A DNA stretch of 33,627 bases from JAZDDE01 sp039714435 (lineage in GTDB: Bacteria > Gemmatimonadota > Gemmatimonadetes > Palauibacterales > Palauibacteraceae): the NCBI GenBank assembly GCA_039714435.1, contig JBDLJJ010000019.1, positions 1 through 33,627 of the forward strand. The letters are read 5' to 3'. Numbering within the stretch: the first letter of the stretch is position 1; each line of letters starts with the position of its first letter. The notes below the pieces were generated by a model. That model was given only the letters and a program-made list of their open reading frames with translations, was not told where the DNA came from and searched no databases. Both the position numbers and the translations under genes were made by a program. Of the stretch, positions 16,980 to 25,146 are shown in pieces.

Positions 16980-18419
16980 TCAGTCCAGCGTTACCCAAAC
17001 GCTCTTGGTCTGCATGTACTCCTGCAGCGCATGCTCGCCGAGGTCGCGCCCGAATCCGGACTGCTTGTAGCCTCCAAACGGAGATGCCGGATCGTATCGG
17101 TTGTACGTATTGATCCACACGGTTCCGGCCCGGATTTCCCGGGCCAGCCGATGTGCCTTGCCCACGTCGCGAGTCCACACACCCGACGCGAGGCCGTAGA
17201 TTGTCTGATTCGCCTGCTCGATCGCGTCGTCCACGTCCTCGAAGGGCAGGGTCGCCACGACCGGGCCGAATATTTCCTCGCGGGCGATACGCATGTCAGG
17301 GGTTACGTCATCGAAAACCGTAGCCTCGACGAAAAAACCTTTGCCGTCCACATTGGCTGCCTTGCCGCCAGCTCTGACCGAGGCACCCTCCGCTACACCC
17401 GACTCGATATAAGACATGACCCGATCGCGCTGAACTTCCGACACAAGCGGTCCCAGGCGGGTCTTGGGGTGCGTGGGATCGCCGACCTGCATCCCCTCGG
17501 CTTTCGCCGCCAGACGCTCCATGAATTCATCCTTGACGGATGACTGAACGAACAGTCTCGAGCCGGCGGCACAGACTTCGCCCTTTCCGTAAAAAATGCC
17601 CGTGATCGCGCCCCGAACGGCGGCGTCCAGGTCAGCGTCCGCGAACACGATATTGGGCGACTTGCCTCCCAGCTCCAGCGTAACCTTCTTCACCGTCTCC
17701 GCGGCGGTGCGCATGACCAGCTTGCCGACCTCGGTCGAGCCCGTGAAGGAGATCTTGTCCACGTCCGGATGCTCCACCAGCGCCTGTCCGGTCACCGAGC
17801 CGCGGCCCGGAATCACGTTGAGGATTCCGGGCGGAAACCCTGCATCGAGCGCCAACTCGCCGAGCAGGAGAGCGGTGAGTGACGTCTCGTGCGCCGGCTT
17901 CAGAATGACCGCGTTTCCGCACGCCAGCGCAGGCGCCACCTTCCAGGAAGCGATATTGAGCGGGAAGTTCCACGGAACGATTGCGCCTACCACTCCCAGT
18001 GGTTCCCGGAGCGTGTAGTTGAGGAACGGTCCGGCGACCGGGATCGTCTCGCCGGTCAGCTTGTCAGCCCAGCCGGCGTAGTAACGAAAGTTGGACACCA
18101 CGAAGGGGAGATCGACCATGGCCGACTCGAAGCTCGGCTTCCCGTTGTCACGCGTTTCCGTCTCCGCGATGAACTCCAGGTTCTCCTCGATCAGGTCGGC
18201 CAGGCGCCACAGCAGGGAAGCCCGCTTGTGCGGGTTCATAAACCGCCACTTCGGATTCTCGAAGGCCGCTTGGGCGGAACGGACAGCCATGTCCACCTCA
18301 GCCGGTCCGGCTTCTTCGACCTCGGCGATCGTCTCCTCGGTGGCGGGGTTTACCGACGCGAAGCGGTTGGATCCCGCCAGCCACTCCCCGTCGATCAAGA
18401 GCTGCGTTCTAAGCTCCAC
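16980..18419 (-). CDS. NAD(P)-dependent aldehyde dehydrogenase
   Basis: The 479-residue protein has all the catalytic residues of the superfamily: N151 in V-P-W-N-F-P-L, E249 in L-E-L-G-G-K-S, and the nucleophile C283 in G-E-V-C-A-A-G-S-R. The cofactor region contains F-T-G-S-T-E-V-G. The C-terminal R-E-E-I-F-G-P-V and S-G-F-G-R-D motifs are also intact. It resembles betaine-aldehyde/phenylacetaldehyde-type dehydrogenases, and its place at the head of a beta-oxidation operon suggests it makes the acid that is later activated to a CoA ester. No CoA ligase gene is in the window. It starts 6 bases after the upstream hydratase gene. Confidence 0.93.
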   Translation of the reverse strand: MELRTQLLIDGEWLAGSNRFASVNPATEETIAEVEEAGPAEVDMAVRSAQAAFENPKWRFMNPHKRASLLWRLADLIEENLEFIAETETRDNGKPSFESAMVDLPFVVSNFRYYAGWADKLTGETIPVAGPFLNYTLREPLGVVGAIVPWNFPLNIASWKVAPALACGNAVILKPAHETSLTALLLGELALDAGFPPGILNVIPGRGSVTGQALVEHPDVDKISFTGSTEVGKLVMRTAAETVKKVTLELGGKSPNIVFADADLDAAVRGAITGIFYGKGEVCAAGSRLFVQSSVKDEFMERLAAKAEGMQVGDPTHPKTRLGPLVSEVQRDRVMSYIESGVAEGASVRAGGKAANVDGKGFFVEATVFDDVTPDMRIAREEIFGPVVATLPFEDVDDAIEQANQTIYGLASGVWTRDVGKAHRLAREIRAGTVWINTYNRYDPASPFGGYKQSGFGRDLGEHALQEYMQTKSVWVTLD

Positions 18420-18425
18420 TGCCCC

Positions 18426-19214
18426 TCAGCGACCTTCGAAGGCCGGCGCCCGCTTCTCGATATAGGCTTCCAGACCTTCCTTGGCATCGTCTCCCTGGAA
18501 CAGGAGCTGCTGAAGTTCGCGCTCGATCGCCAGGCCCTCCGAGAACGGAACCTCGACGCCGCTGCACACCGCTCGCTTGATTCTGCCTACTGCCCGCGAG
18601 GCCTTGTTGGGCGGGACGAACTGCTGCGCGTACTCCATCACCTGCTCGAAGAAGCCTTCGGAGTCAAAGATCTTGTTGATGAGCCCGAGCTGCATGGCCT
18701 CGTCGAAATCAAACGTCCGGCCCTCGGCCATAAGCTCGATGGCCTTCGACTTCCCGAGCATGCGTCCCATGCGCTGAGTGCCGCCGGTTCCGGGAAGGAC
18801 CCCCAGGTTCACCTCGGGAAGGCCGATCTTTCCGCCGTCCCGCTTGGCGATGCGCATGTCACAGGCCATGGCGATCTCGAGTCCACCGCCTACTGTGTGT
18901 CCGTTCAGCGCGGCGATGACCAGCTTGGGCGTCTGCTCCAGCCGGTTCAGGGTCTCGTTGGCGTGCAGGCAGAAGTAGTACTTGAAGTACGGATCGGACG
19001 TTCGCAGCATGTTGATGTTGGCTCCGGCCGAGAAGAACTTCTCGCCCTCGCCGCGCAGGACGATCGCGTGGACCGATTCATCGAACCGGGCCTGGAGAAT
19101 CGCCTCGTCCATCTCCCGCATCATCTCATGCGTATATGTGTTGGCCGGGGGATCGGTCATCGTGATGATCCCAACCCCGCCGTCTACCTGATATTGGATC
19201 AGCTTGTCAGCCAT
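18426..19214 (-). CDS. Enoyl-CoA hydratase family protein
   Basis: The 262-residue protein starts at ATG 19214, preceded by GAGAGGA on the minus strand; the frame is open further upstream, but the extra residues are not family-like. Both catalytic glutamates are present (E113 in G-G-G-L-E-I-A-M-A-C-D and E134 in G-L-P-E-V-N-L-G). The glycine-rich loop is L-P-G-T-G-G-T-Q-R. The first oxyanion loop reads F-S-A-G-A-N-I-N-M-L, with asparagine where most have aspartate, and an unusually aromatic stretch (Y-F-K-Y-Y-F-C) follows, probably shaping a specific acyl pocket. It is the first gene of the operon, with 121 bases to the divergent NfeD gene. Confidence 0.9.
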   Translation of the reverse strand: MADKLIQYQVDGGVGIITMTDPPANTYTHEMMREMDEAILQARFDESVHAIVLRGEGEKFFSAGANINMLRTSDPYFKYYFCLHANETLNRLEQTPKLVIAALNGHTVGGGLEIAMACDMRIAKRDGGKIGLPEVNLGVLPGTGGTQRMGRMLGKSKAIELMAEGRTFDFDEAMQLGLINKIFDSEGFFEQVMEYAQQFVPPNKASRAVGRIKRAVCSGVEVPFSEGLAIERELQQLLFQGDDAKEGLEAYIEKRAPAFEGR

Positions 19215-19335
19215 GGTTGTCCTCTCACTGCGTTCTGGATTCGGAATTTCCGAGCTTGTGGGGCCGATCAAGCTAGCGTCGATTCGCTCGCCGCGACAGG
19301 TGCTCCAGCAGGGCGCGGGTGCTAGATTCCAGGCT

Positions 19336-20682
19336 ATGCATACTCGATTGCTTCGTTCCGCCGTGGTGACCGCTGTGGCTGCCGTTCTGCAGGCTGTCGG
19401 TCCCGGCCTGGCGGCCGCTCAGTCGCCGGAGCGCCACGTCGTGCGCGTGCCTGTCACCGGAACCGTGGAGCTCGGTCTGGCGCCATTCCTGGGGCGGGTA
19501 ATCGCGGAAGCCGAGGATTCCGGCGCGCAGGCCGTAATCCTGGATATCGACACGCCCGGAGGCCGGATCGACGCGGCCTGGCAGATCATAGACGACGTGC
19601 GCGACTCTGAGGTGCCGGTCTACGCCTTCGTGAACCGCCGGGCGCTTTCCGCCGGGGCCATGATCGCGCTGTCCGCGGAGCGGCTGTTCATGCTTCCCGG
19701 TTCGACTATCGGAGCCGCAACGCCGGTCGTAGGGGATGGGCAAAAGGCGTCCGAGAAGATGGTCAGCGCCATGAGGTCGGAGTTCCGGGCCCTGGCCGAA
19801 GAGCGTGGGTTCGATCCGATGATCGGCGAAGCGATGGTGGATGAGTCCATCGTGATCGAAGGGGTCATCGAGGAGGGCAGGCTGCTCACGCTAACCACTT
19901 CCGAGGCAGTCGAGCTCGATGTCGCTGAGGGTGAGGTAGAGAGCTACGAAGCGCTCATCGCGACTCTCGGTCTGCAGGATGCGCAGACGACCGAGCCCAG
20001 GCCCAACTGGGCCGAGGCGCTCGTGCGGTTCCTGACGAATCCGGCCCTGGCCCCGATGCTTCTCAGTCTCGGCTTCCTGGGCTTGATGATTGAGATTCGA
20101 ACGCCCACGTTCGGCCTGGCCGGCGGCGTCGGGCTGTTGTGCCTGTTCGCCTTCTTCGGGGCGCACTGGATCGTGCATCTGGCGGGCCTGGAGGAACTGT
20201 TGCTGCTGGGCTTCGGTACGTTGCTCATAGCAGCAGAGATTCTAGTGATTCCAGGTTTCGGCATCGCGGGTATCCTGGGAGGACTGGCGGTCCTTTCCGC
20301 TGCGACGTTCAGCATGGTAGGTGTTTTTCCAACCTCTGGGGAGATTATGGAAGCAGCCGGCATAGTAGGCATATCAATCCTCGTCCTCGCGGCCCTCGGA
20401 TACGCCATATTCCGCCATCTACCGCACAGCAGGAGTATGTCGGGGGTGTTTCTGGAGGGCTCGACAAGCGCCGACACGGGATACATTTCAGCTCCTGACC
20501 GGGCCGATCTGGTGGGGCAAGAGGGAATCGCCGTTACGGACCTTCGGCCCGCGGGCACGGCGGCGATTGGCGAGGAGCGCGTTGACGTAGTCACCGAAGG
20601 CCCGTGGATCGCTGAGGGCGCCAGGGTGAAGGTCCTACAATCTGAAGGAGTCAAGCACGTGGTACGGGAGATCAAGGAATGA
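19336..20682 (+). CDS. NfeD-family protein with ClpP-like serine protease domain
   Basis: The 448-residue protein starts at ATG 19336 with a signal peptide (about 1-28). A ClpP/SppA-fold domain follows: I-L-D-I-D-T-P-G-G-R-I-D-A near 68-80, then R-R-A-L-S-A-G-A-M with the presumed nucleophile S105, and lysines near 137/141 for the Ser-Lys dyad known in archaeal 1510-N. Around 240-400 there are several membrane segments, then a C-terminal NfeD OB-fold (about 385-448). Full-length NfeD (NfeD1b) proteins work with stomatin/flotillin partners at the membrane. The next gene is a flotillin, overlapped by four bases (ATGA), which supports a functional pair. Confidence 0.9.
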   Translation: MHTRLLRSAVVTAVAAVLQAVGPGLAAAQSPERHVVRVPVTGTVELGLAPFLGRVIAEAEDSGAQAVILDIDTPGGRIDAAWQIIDDVRDSEVPVYAFVNRRALSAGAMIALSAERLFMLPGSTIGAATPVVGDGQKASEKMVSAMRSEFRALAEERGFDPMIGEAMVDESIVIEGVIEEGRLLTLTTSEAVELDVAEGEVESYEALIATLGLQDAQTTEPRPNWAEALVRFLTNPALAPMLLSLGFLGLMIEIRTPTFGLAGGVGLLCLFAFFGAHWIVHLAGLEELLLLGFGTLLIAAEILVIPGFGIAGILGGLAVLSAATFSMVGVFPTSGEIMEAAGIVGISILVLAALGYAIFRHLPHSRSMSGVFLEGSTSADTGYISAPDRADLVGQEGIAVTDLRPAGTAAIGEERVDVVTEGPWIAEGARVKVLQSEGVKHVVREIKE

Positions 20683-21659
20683 ATGATACAACGGCAGTAT
20701 TTGCGATATTCGCGGCCTTCTCGGCCATCCTGCTCATCGCGATCATCGGCTGGGCGGTGCCGGTCCGCCTGTGGATCGAGGCCATCTCGTCAGGCGTAAG
20801 CGTGAAGATCGGGAGCCTGATCGGCATGCGGCTCCGAAAAGTGAGCCCGCCGAGCATCGTTCGTCCCCTGATCGCGGCGACTAAGGCCGGACTGACTCTC
20901 GACACGGGAAGCCTCGAGGCGCATTACCTGGCAGGAGGCGACGTCAGGCGTGTGGTGAACGCTCTCATTGCGGCCGACAAAGCGTCTATCGATCTCGGTT
21001 TCGGGCAGGCGGCTGCCATCGACCTGGCCGGGCGAGATGTCTTCGAAGCGGTTCAGGTTTCGGTCAATCCCAAGGTGATCCAGACGCCAAAGGTCTCAGC
21101 CATGGCCAAGGACGGGATTCAGCTGATAGCCATCGCGCGTGTGACGGTCCGGGCCAACATCAATCGGCTGGTTGGCGGAGCTGGGGAAGAGACGATTCTG
21201 GCCCGGGTGGGTGAGGGGATCGTCAGCACGATAGGCTCGGCGGACACGCACGCGGCCGTGCTTGAAAATCCCGATGCGATCTCCAAGACCGTGCTGGCCA
21301 AGGGCCTGGACAGTGGAACGGCTTTCGAGATTCTGTCCATCGACATTGCAGACGTAGACGTGGGCAAGAATATCGGCGCCGCGCTCCAGACCGATCAGGC
21401 TGAGGCGGACAAGCAGATCGCGCAGGCCAAGGCCGAGGAACGCCGTGCCTTCGCTGTGGCGGAAGAACAGGAAAACAGGGCCAAGGTCGAGCAGATGCGG
21501 GCCGAGGTCGTGAAGGCCGAGGCGATGGTCCCGCTGGCCCTGGCGGAAGCTTTCCGGGAGGGGCATCTGGGCGTCATGGACTACATGCGCTACCGCAACG
21601 TGGAGGCCGATACCGAGATGCGGGGAGCCATCGCCAGCGGCGAAGGCCGGGACGAGTAG
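20679..21659 (+). CDS. floA: Flotillin-like protein FloA
   Basis: The 326-residue protein has one N-terminal membrane segment (about 6-27). Its sequence matches the bacterial FloA (YqfA) family: I-G-M-R-L-R-K-V-x-P, an SPFH/Band-7-like core with A-R-V-T-V-R-A-N-I-N-R-L-V-G-G-A-G-E-E-T, and a C-terminal Ala/Glu-rich coiled coil with Q-T-D-Q-A-E-A-D-K-Q-I-A-Q-A-K-A-E-E-R-R. FloA scaffolds membrane microdomains in Bacillus. The start lies within the NfeD stop codon region (ATGA), the same pairing as yqeZ-yqfA. Confidence 0.94.
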   Translation: MNDTTAVFAIFAAFSAILLIAIIGWAVPVRLWIEAISSGVSVKIGSLIGMRLRKVSPPSIVRPLIAATKAGLTLDTGSLEAHYLAGGDVRRVVNALIAADKASIDLGFGQAAAIDLAGRDVFEAVQVSVNPKVIQTPKVSAMAKDGIQLIAIARVTVRANINRLVGGAGEETILARVGEGIVSTIGSADTHAAVLENPDAISKTVLAKGLDSGTAFEILSIDIADVDVGKNIGAALQTDQAEADKQIAQAKAEERRAFAVAEEQENRAKVEQMRAEVVKAEAMVPLALAEAFREGHLGVMDYMRYRNVEADTEMRGAIASGEGRDE

Positions 21660-21674
21660 GGGGCGGGACACGGT

Positions 21675-22373
21675 ATGGAAGACTTCACAATCTTCATCGT
21701 CCTCGGCCTGTACTGGTTGTTTTCGGCGATGAGGAACAGCTCGAAGAAGCAGGGCAGTGGCGAGCGCGCGCAGAAGAGCGTCACGGGCTCGCTGGCCGAC
21801 AGAATCCGGGAGGCGCAGCGCGCAGCTGGAGAGAAGCTGGCCGCGTGGGAAGAGGAGCAGCGTCAGCTGGAGGCGGCGAAGAAGCAGTCGGCAGCCGAAG
21901 AGCCCGTACCTATGCCAGTGCTCTCCCGGGCTGAGCCTCCGGCGCGTGTCCGGCGCGAGGCCCGTGCTGCCGAACCCCGGCCGGTGGATCCCATCGTGTC
22001 ACACCGCAGCGACACAGTTCGCGACCCCATGCGTGAAATGCAGCGGCGACTTGCGGTAGAGAAGGCCCGCCGGGCGGCAGCCGAACGAGACCGCGACGAA
22101 GCGCTGACCTGGATTCGCCGGCTGGAGGAAGGCGTCGCAACTGCCAGCGGGGCTGCGCTTTCCGCGGGAAGCCCGCCGGCGGAAGCTCCGGCCACGCCGC
22201 GGCCGCGCCAGCCCGCTAAGCCGGCAGTAGTCGAACGGCGAGAGCTGCCGGGTCTGACCAGGGCTCTCGAGCGGCTCCCTCCGCTTCGGCGGGCCATCCT
22301 CTATGCGGAGATTACAGGCGCGCCCGCATCTCTACGCCCTGACGTGGGTGGACTGGGGCGGGCCGAGTTCTAG
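21675..22373 (+). CDS. Hypothetical membrane-anchored coiled-coil protein
   Basis: The 232-residue protein has a short hydrophobic N-terminal anchor (about residues 4-19, F-T-I-F-I-V-L-G-L-Y-W-L-F). Highly charged helical stretches follow (about 36-75 and 115-155, rich in Glu, Arg, Gln and Ala), with a Pro/Ala-rich section between the second of them and the C-terminus. The C-terminal block L-P-P-L-R-R-A-I-L-Y-A-E-I-T-G-A-P-A resembles a short motif I have seen at the end of small bacterial anchored proteins. It begins 15 bases after floA and is probably in the same operon, so a role in FloA domains is plausible but unproven. Its stop codon sits in a CTAG palindrome shared with the convergent SURF1 gene. 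Confidence 0.72.
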   Translation: MEDFTIFIVLGLYWLFSAMRNSSKKQGSGERAQKSVTGSLADRIREAQRAAGEKLAAWEEEQRQLEAAKKQSAAEEPVPMPVLSRAEPPARVRREARAAEPRPVDPIVSHRSDTVRDPMREMQRRLAVEKARRAAAERDRDEALTWIRRLEEGVATASGAALSAGSPPAEAPATPRPRQPAKPAVVERRELPGLTRALERLPPLRRAILYAEITGAPASLRPDVGGLGRAEF

Positions 22374-23212
22374 CGGCCACGTAGCAGGAAGGTGACTCCT
22401 CCGACCAGCGAGATCGCGGCGAAGGCGAACCACTGCACCGCATACATGAGGTGTGGGCCGTCATCGAAAACCGGAGCTGCGACGACCGCTGGGGAAGACC
22501 AACCGGGCTCACTCGACCCGGGCTCCAGCGAATTCGCGCCTCTCGCTCCGCGTTCCGCCCTCTGTACCAGAAGCGGCGCCACCGAGTAAGGCAGCGCGTC
22601 GCGAATGTCGGACAGATCGGGCGCGGCCAGAACCGTGTGCTCCTCACCGCCGAAGTCGATGCGAAGAGGCGGGATAGTGTGCCGCTCCGCAGCCGGGACG
22701 ACGAGGCCGGTCACGTACACCGTTTCGGGCGGAGCGCCCACGCCTGGCCGGGCCGCGCTAAGGTTGGCGCGCATGGCGTCAGGCGCCGGTAGCCAGCCGC
22801 GGATTACCACCACTGCTGCGGGGCGCTCGGCGCCCGGATCGGGAGCGCTGGGACTGGCATCAGGAGCATCGCCGGGACCGTAGTCAAGCAATACCGGAGT
22901 CGCCACGCGAACCCCGGGCACTCCGTCCTGGGAATGACCGCGCAGCACGATTTCGTTCTCATAGTCCGGACGGCCCGAAAGCGTCACCGGTCGCCAGGTC
23001 TTGTCTCCGTACTCACTAGCCGATCCCTGCTGGTGCGCCAGCCAGACGTTGAGATCGACGGCCGGGCGGGCCAGCCGCTCGCTAGCGGCCAGGCTTTCGT
23101 TGCGGCGAACCTGCAGCCGCTCGAGCTGCCAGGCTCCCAGCCGCACGAACAGCGCCGAGAAAACGAGGGCGATCGCCACAAAGACCCACAACCCAATTCC
23201 TCTATTTCGCAT
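22370..23212 (-). CDS. SURF1-family cytochrome c oxidase biogenesis protein
   Basis: The 280-residue protein has the SURF1 layout: an N-terminal membrane segment (about 7-27) ending in L-G-A-W-Q-L-E-R-L, a large periplasmic part with V-V-I-R-G-W-L-P (family V-x-R-G-W), and a C-terminal membrane segment (about 256-276) after H-L-M-Y-A-V-Q-W-F-A-F. SURF1 helps insert heme a into subunit I of aa3-type oxidases, implying aerobic respiration. The middle contains a low-complexity Pro/Asp/Ala insert near 112-130. It converges with the preceding + gene, sharing the CTAG at the two stops. No cox genes are adjacent. Confidence 0.9.
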   Translation of the reverse strand: MRNRGIGLWVFVAIALVFSALFVRLGAWQLERLQVRRNESLAASERLARPAVDLNVWLAHQQGSASEYGDKTWRPVTLSGRPDYENEIVLRGHSQDGVPGVRVATPVLLDYGPGDAPDASPSAPDPGAERPAAVVVIRGWLPAPDAMRANLSAARPGVGAPPETVYVTGLVVPAAERHTIPPLRIDFGGEEHTVLAAPDLSDIRDALPYSVAPLLVQRAERGARGANSLEPGSSEPGWSSPAVVAAPVFDDGPHLMYAVQWFAFAAISLVGGVTFLLRGR

Positions 23213-23329
23213 CGGTGGAAGCTAGAGGCCGAGGCGAAGGAGGGCGACTCGATCCGCCTCTAGCCTTGTGACTCCATCCGTTCAGAGCGCATCTTCGCGC
23301 CGTCGCTCCGAACTCGGATAGGAAGGCTT

Positions 23330-23920
23330 ATGGACGCAGCAGAAAGCTACACAATCATTCAGAATCTGACCTCTCCAATGGTCGCCGTTACCACGCGGGT
23401 GGGCGACAAGCTGAACGGCATGGTTCTCAACAGCGCGATCCGGGCCTCGCTGGTGCCCGGTGTGCAGCGGGTGTCCTTCTACGTGTTTAAGGGTCACCTG
23501 ACGCACGAGATGCTCGTTGCCAGCGGCCGCTACGTCCTTCACCTGACGAGCCGCGACCAATGGGACGAGATCTGGGCTCTCGGATTCGCCAGCGGCAGGG
23601 ACGCGGACAAGCTGGAGGGACTCAGCTACTCGCTCAGCGATACCGGCCTTCCGATTCTGGAGCGCTGCTACGCCTGGATGGAATGCGAGGTTGTAAACGT
23701 TATGGACGCCGGTCCCGCCACCTTTTTCATGGGCGAGATCAAGGAAATGGGCCGCGGCTCGGGCGAGGAAATGATGGACAGTGACTACTTTCGGGAGCAC
23801 ATGCCGGATGAGTGGCGTGCGGTCTATCTGGAAAATCTGCGTTTGGCGCAGGAAGCGGCGGCGGCCTTCACCGATCCGCTGGACGACCGTGCCTGGCGGC
23901 AGCTGCGCGGCGAGCCGTAG
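23330..23920 (+). CDS. Flavin reductase-like (FMN-binding split barrel) protein
   Basis: The 196-residue protein fits the flavin-reductase-like domain: an N-terminal P-M-V-A-V-T-T-R-V-G, N-G-M-V-L-N-S-A-I-R-A-S-L-V-P with the pattern that binds FMN phosphate, and then V-S-F-Y-V-F-K and Y-V-L-H-L-T-S-R-D. The C-terminal half is less typical, with a helical, acidic tail. Family members reduce free FMN for partner oxygenases or bind flavin in other redox roles; no partner monooxygenase is near. A GGAAGG ribosome binding site sits just before the ATG. It is divergent from SURF1 and stands alone. Confidence 0.82.
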   Translation: MDAAESYTIIQNLTSPMVAVTTRVGDKLNGMVLNSAIRASLVPGVQRVSFYVFKGHLTHEMLVASGRYVLHLTSRDQWDEIWALGFASGRDADKLEGLSYSLSDTGLPILERCYAWMECEVVNVMDAGPATFFMGEIKEMGRGSGEEMMDSDYFREHMPDEWRAVYLENLRLAQEAAAAFTDPLDDRAWRQLRGEP

Positions 23921-23936
23921 CGAACTGACTGGAATA

Positions 23937-23970
23937 CGAAAACGGGCCAGCGGCACGCGGCCACCGACCC
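23937..23970 (-). terminator. Intrinsic terminator of the NTF2-like gene pair
   Basis: On the minus strand an 11-bp stem (GGGTCGGTGGC / GCCGCTGGCCC, three G-U pairs) with a 5-base loop is followed by GTTTTCG. It lies about 40 bases past the stop of the 24007-24462 gene, so it probably ends the small-secreted-protein operon. Confidence 0.65.
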
Positions 23971-24006
23971 GAATCGCAACAGTAACTACTTGCCGGCTAT
24001 TAGCTA

Positions 24007-24462
24007 CTACATGCCAGTGTCGGTGTTACTGATTCCGCGGACGGCCTTCCACTCGCCGTCAACCATTCGGTACACCCCCATCCAGTAGCCGGACTGCGTC
24101 ACCGTCTCGCCCTCGACTTCCATGGTGACGACGTAGTGCCCGTGATCGAAAGCCATGTCATTCATGACCATGGCATCGCCCGGATGCAGAGAGGCCACTG
24201 CGCCGGCCGCGAAGGCGTCTTCAAAATTACTGACGATCGCCATCGGACCCTCGACCCGAGCGTTGTGCGCATACATTGCCGCCGCATCATCTGTATACAA
24301 CATTGCCATCGCGTGTGCGTCACCGGAATTATAGGCGGCCAGCCAGCTGTCGTAGAACCCCTGCAGAGGGCTTGCCTCTGCCATCGCAGCGCAAGGATTC
24401 TGGGCCAGGGCCGGAGCGGCGCCGAAGAGGACGAGGGCAGCAGCTAGAACTATCTTTCGCAT
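24007..24462 (-). CDS. Secreted NTF2-like (SnoaL/DUF4440-type) protein
   Basis: The 151-residue protein has a signal peptide (1-20, ending A-L-A-Q). The mature domain follows the cone-shaped NTF2-like pattern: helix W-L-A-A-Y-N-S-G-D-A-H-A-M, then L-Y-T-D-D-A-A-A-M-Y, and strands Y-V-V-T-M-E-V-E-G-E and S-G-Y-W-M-G-V-Y. It is a paralogue of the gene just upstream, with which it shares H-P-G-D/E, a Q/H-G-H-Y-V-x-T-M-E-V-E-G-E block and a late S-N-T/S-D. Known members bind or isomerise small ligands, but no catalytic set is clear here. An AGGAGAGG Shine-Dalgarno precedes the ATG, 9 bases after the upstream stop, so the pair is co-translated. Confidence 0.82.
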   Translation of the reverse strand: MRKIVLAAALVLFGAAPALAQNPCAAMAEASPLQGFYDSWLAAYNSGDAHAMAMLYTDDAAAMYAHNARVEGPMAIVSNFEDAFAAGAVASLHPGDAMVMNDMAFDHGHYVVTMEVEGETVTQSGYWMGVYRMVDGEWKAVRGISNTDTGM

Positions 24463-24471
24463 GATCCTCTC

Positions 24472-24951
24472 CTATCGCTCTTGGTCGGAATTTGACACGA
24501 TGCGGACGAACTTCCAGCCGTCGTCGTGTTCATGCATGAGGCCCATATAGTACCCGGATAGGTTAACACTCTCGCCCTCGACCTCCATGGTGATAACGTA
24601 ATGGCCCTGATCGACGGCCATATGTCCCATTACCTTCTGTTCGCCCGGGTGTAGCGCGATCTGGGCGCCAGCGGCGAAGAACTCCTCGAAGCGAGGCCTC
24701 ATTTCGGCGTGCCCAGCCATCGCCGGCCCGCCCTGGAACATGGCGGTTGCTTCCTCGGCATAGTGGGACAGAACGCCATCCATGTCGCCCGCATTGAACG
24801 CGGCCGTGTAGTCGGCGTACATGGCCGTGAAGTCCGGTCCGGCATGATCGCCGGCAGCACCCTCCGCTTGGCCAGCCTCTTCTTGAGCCACAAGCGGAGC
24901 AGCCAGGAACAGGGTAAGGGTTGCTACAACAGGTAGAGTAGACCAGCGCAT
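24472..24951 (-). CDS. Secreted NTF2-like protein, paralogue with duplicated leader
   Basis: The 159-residue protein starts at ATG 24951, directly preceded by AAGGAGGAG at good spacing; the frame is open further upstream but reads through the leader hairpin. The signal peptide (M-R-W-S-T-L-P-V-V-A-T, cleaved near A-22) is nearly the same as that of the acidic protein gene upstream (M-R-W-F-S-F-S-V-V-T-T), although the mature proteins are unrelated. The mature domain is NTF2-like: Y-T-A-A-F-N-A-G-D-M-D-G-V, then Y-V-I-T-M-E-V-E-G-E and L-S-G-Y-Y-M-G. It has its own promoter-like boxes at 25005-25034 and is followed after 9 bases by its paralogue. Confidence 0.83.
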   Translation of the reverse strand: MRWSTLPVVATLTLFLAAPLVAQEEAGQAEGAAGDHAGPDFTAMYADYTAAFNAGDMDGVLSHYAEEATAMFQGGPAMAGHAEMRPRFEEFFAAGAQIALHPGEQKVMGHMAVDQGHYVITMEVEGESVNLSGYYMGLMHEHDDGWKFVRIVSNSDQER

Positions 24952-24969
24952 TGCACTCCTCCTTGGATT

Positions 24970-24984
24970 GCGGCTCGAAGCCGC
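24970..24984 (-). promoter_or_regulatory. Leader hairpin upstream of the Shine-Dalgarno (copy 1)
   Basis: On the minus strand GCGGCT-TCG-AGCCGC forms a 6-bp stem just 5 bases before AAGGAGGAG. The same hairpin with a UUCG loop recurs in front of the acidic protein gene (25573-25586), so it is conserved between the two leaders. Confidence 0.55.
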
Positions 24985-25004
24985 GGGCAGGACAACCACT
25001 CGGC

Positions 25005-25034
25005 ACAATATGGAAGGTAAGGCAGAAACGCCAA
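25005..25034 (-). promoter_or_regulatory. Putative sigma-70-like promoter of the NTF2-like pair
   Basis: The minus strand reads TTGGCG (25034-25029), an 18-base spacer, then TATTGT (25010-25005). The other copy of the cassette keeps the same boxes and spacing (TTGGCT, 18, TATCCT), which supports them. Transcription would begin near 24998. Confidence 0.5.
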
Positions 25035-25054
25035 ATCTGGCCGATATTCAGCAC

Positions 25055-25088
25055 AAGAAAAAAGGGGCCGCGCCAGTGGCGCAGCCCC
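25055..25088 (-). terminator. Intrinsic terminator of the acidic-protein gene
   Basis: The minus strand has GGGGC-x-GCGCC paired with GGCGC-x-GCCCC around a 3-base loop, followed by a T-rich tract (TTTTTTCTT). It lies about 60 bases after the stop at 25147 and just before the promoter of the NTF2-like pair. The second copy is at 25656-25690. Confidence 0.85.
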
Positions 25089-25146
25089 CTAATGTCCGGA
25101 TTGCTGGCTGGATTACGGTGTTAACTCACCTGGCCAGCTGGCGCTT

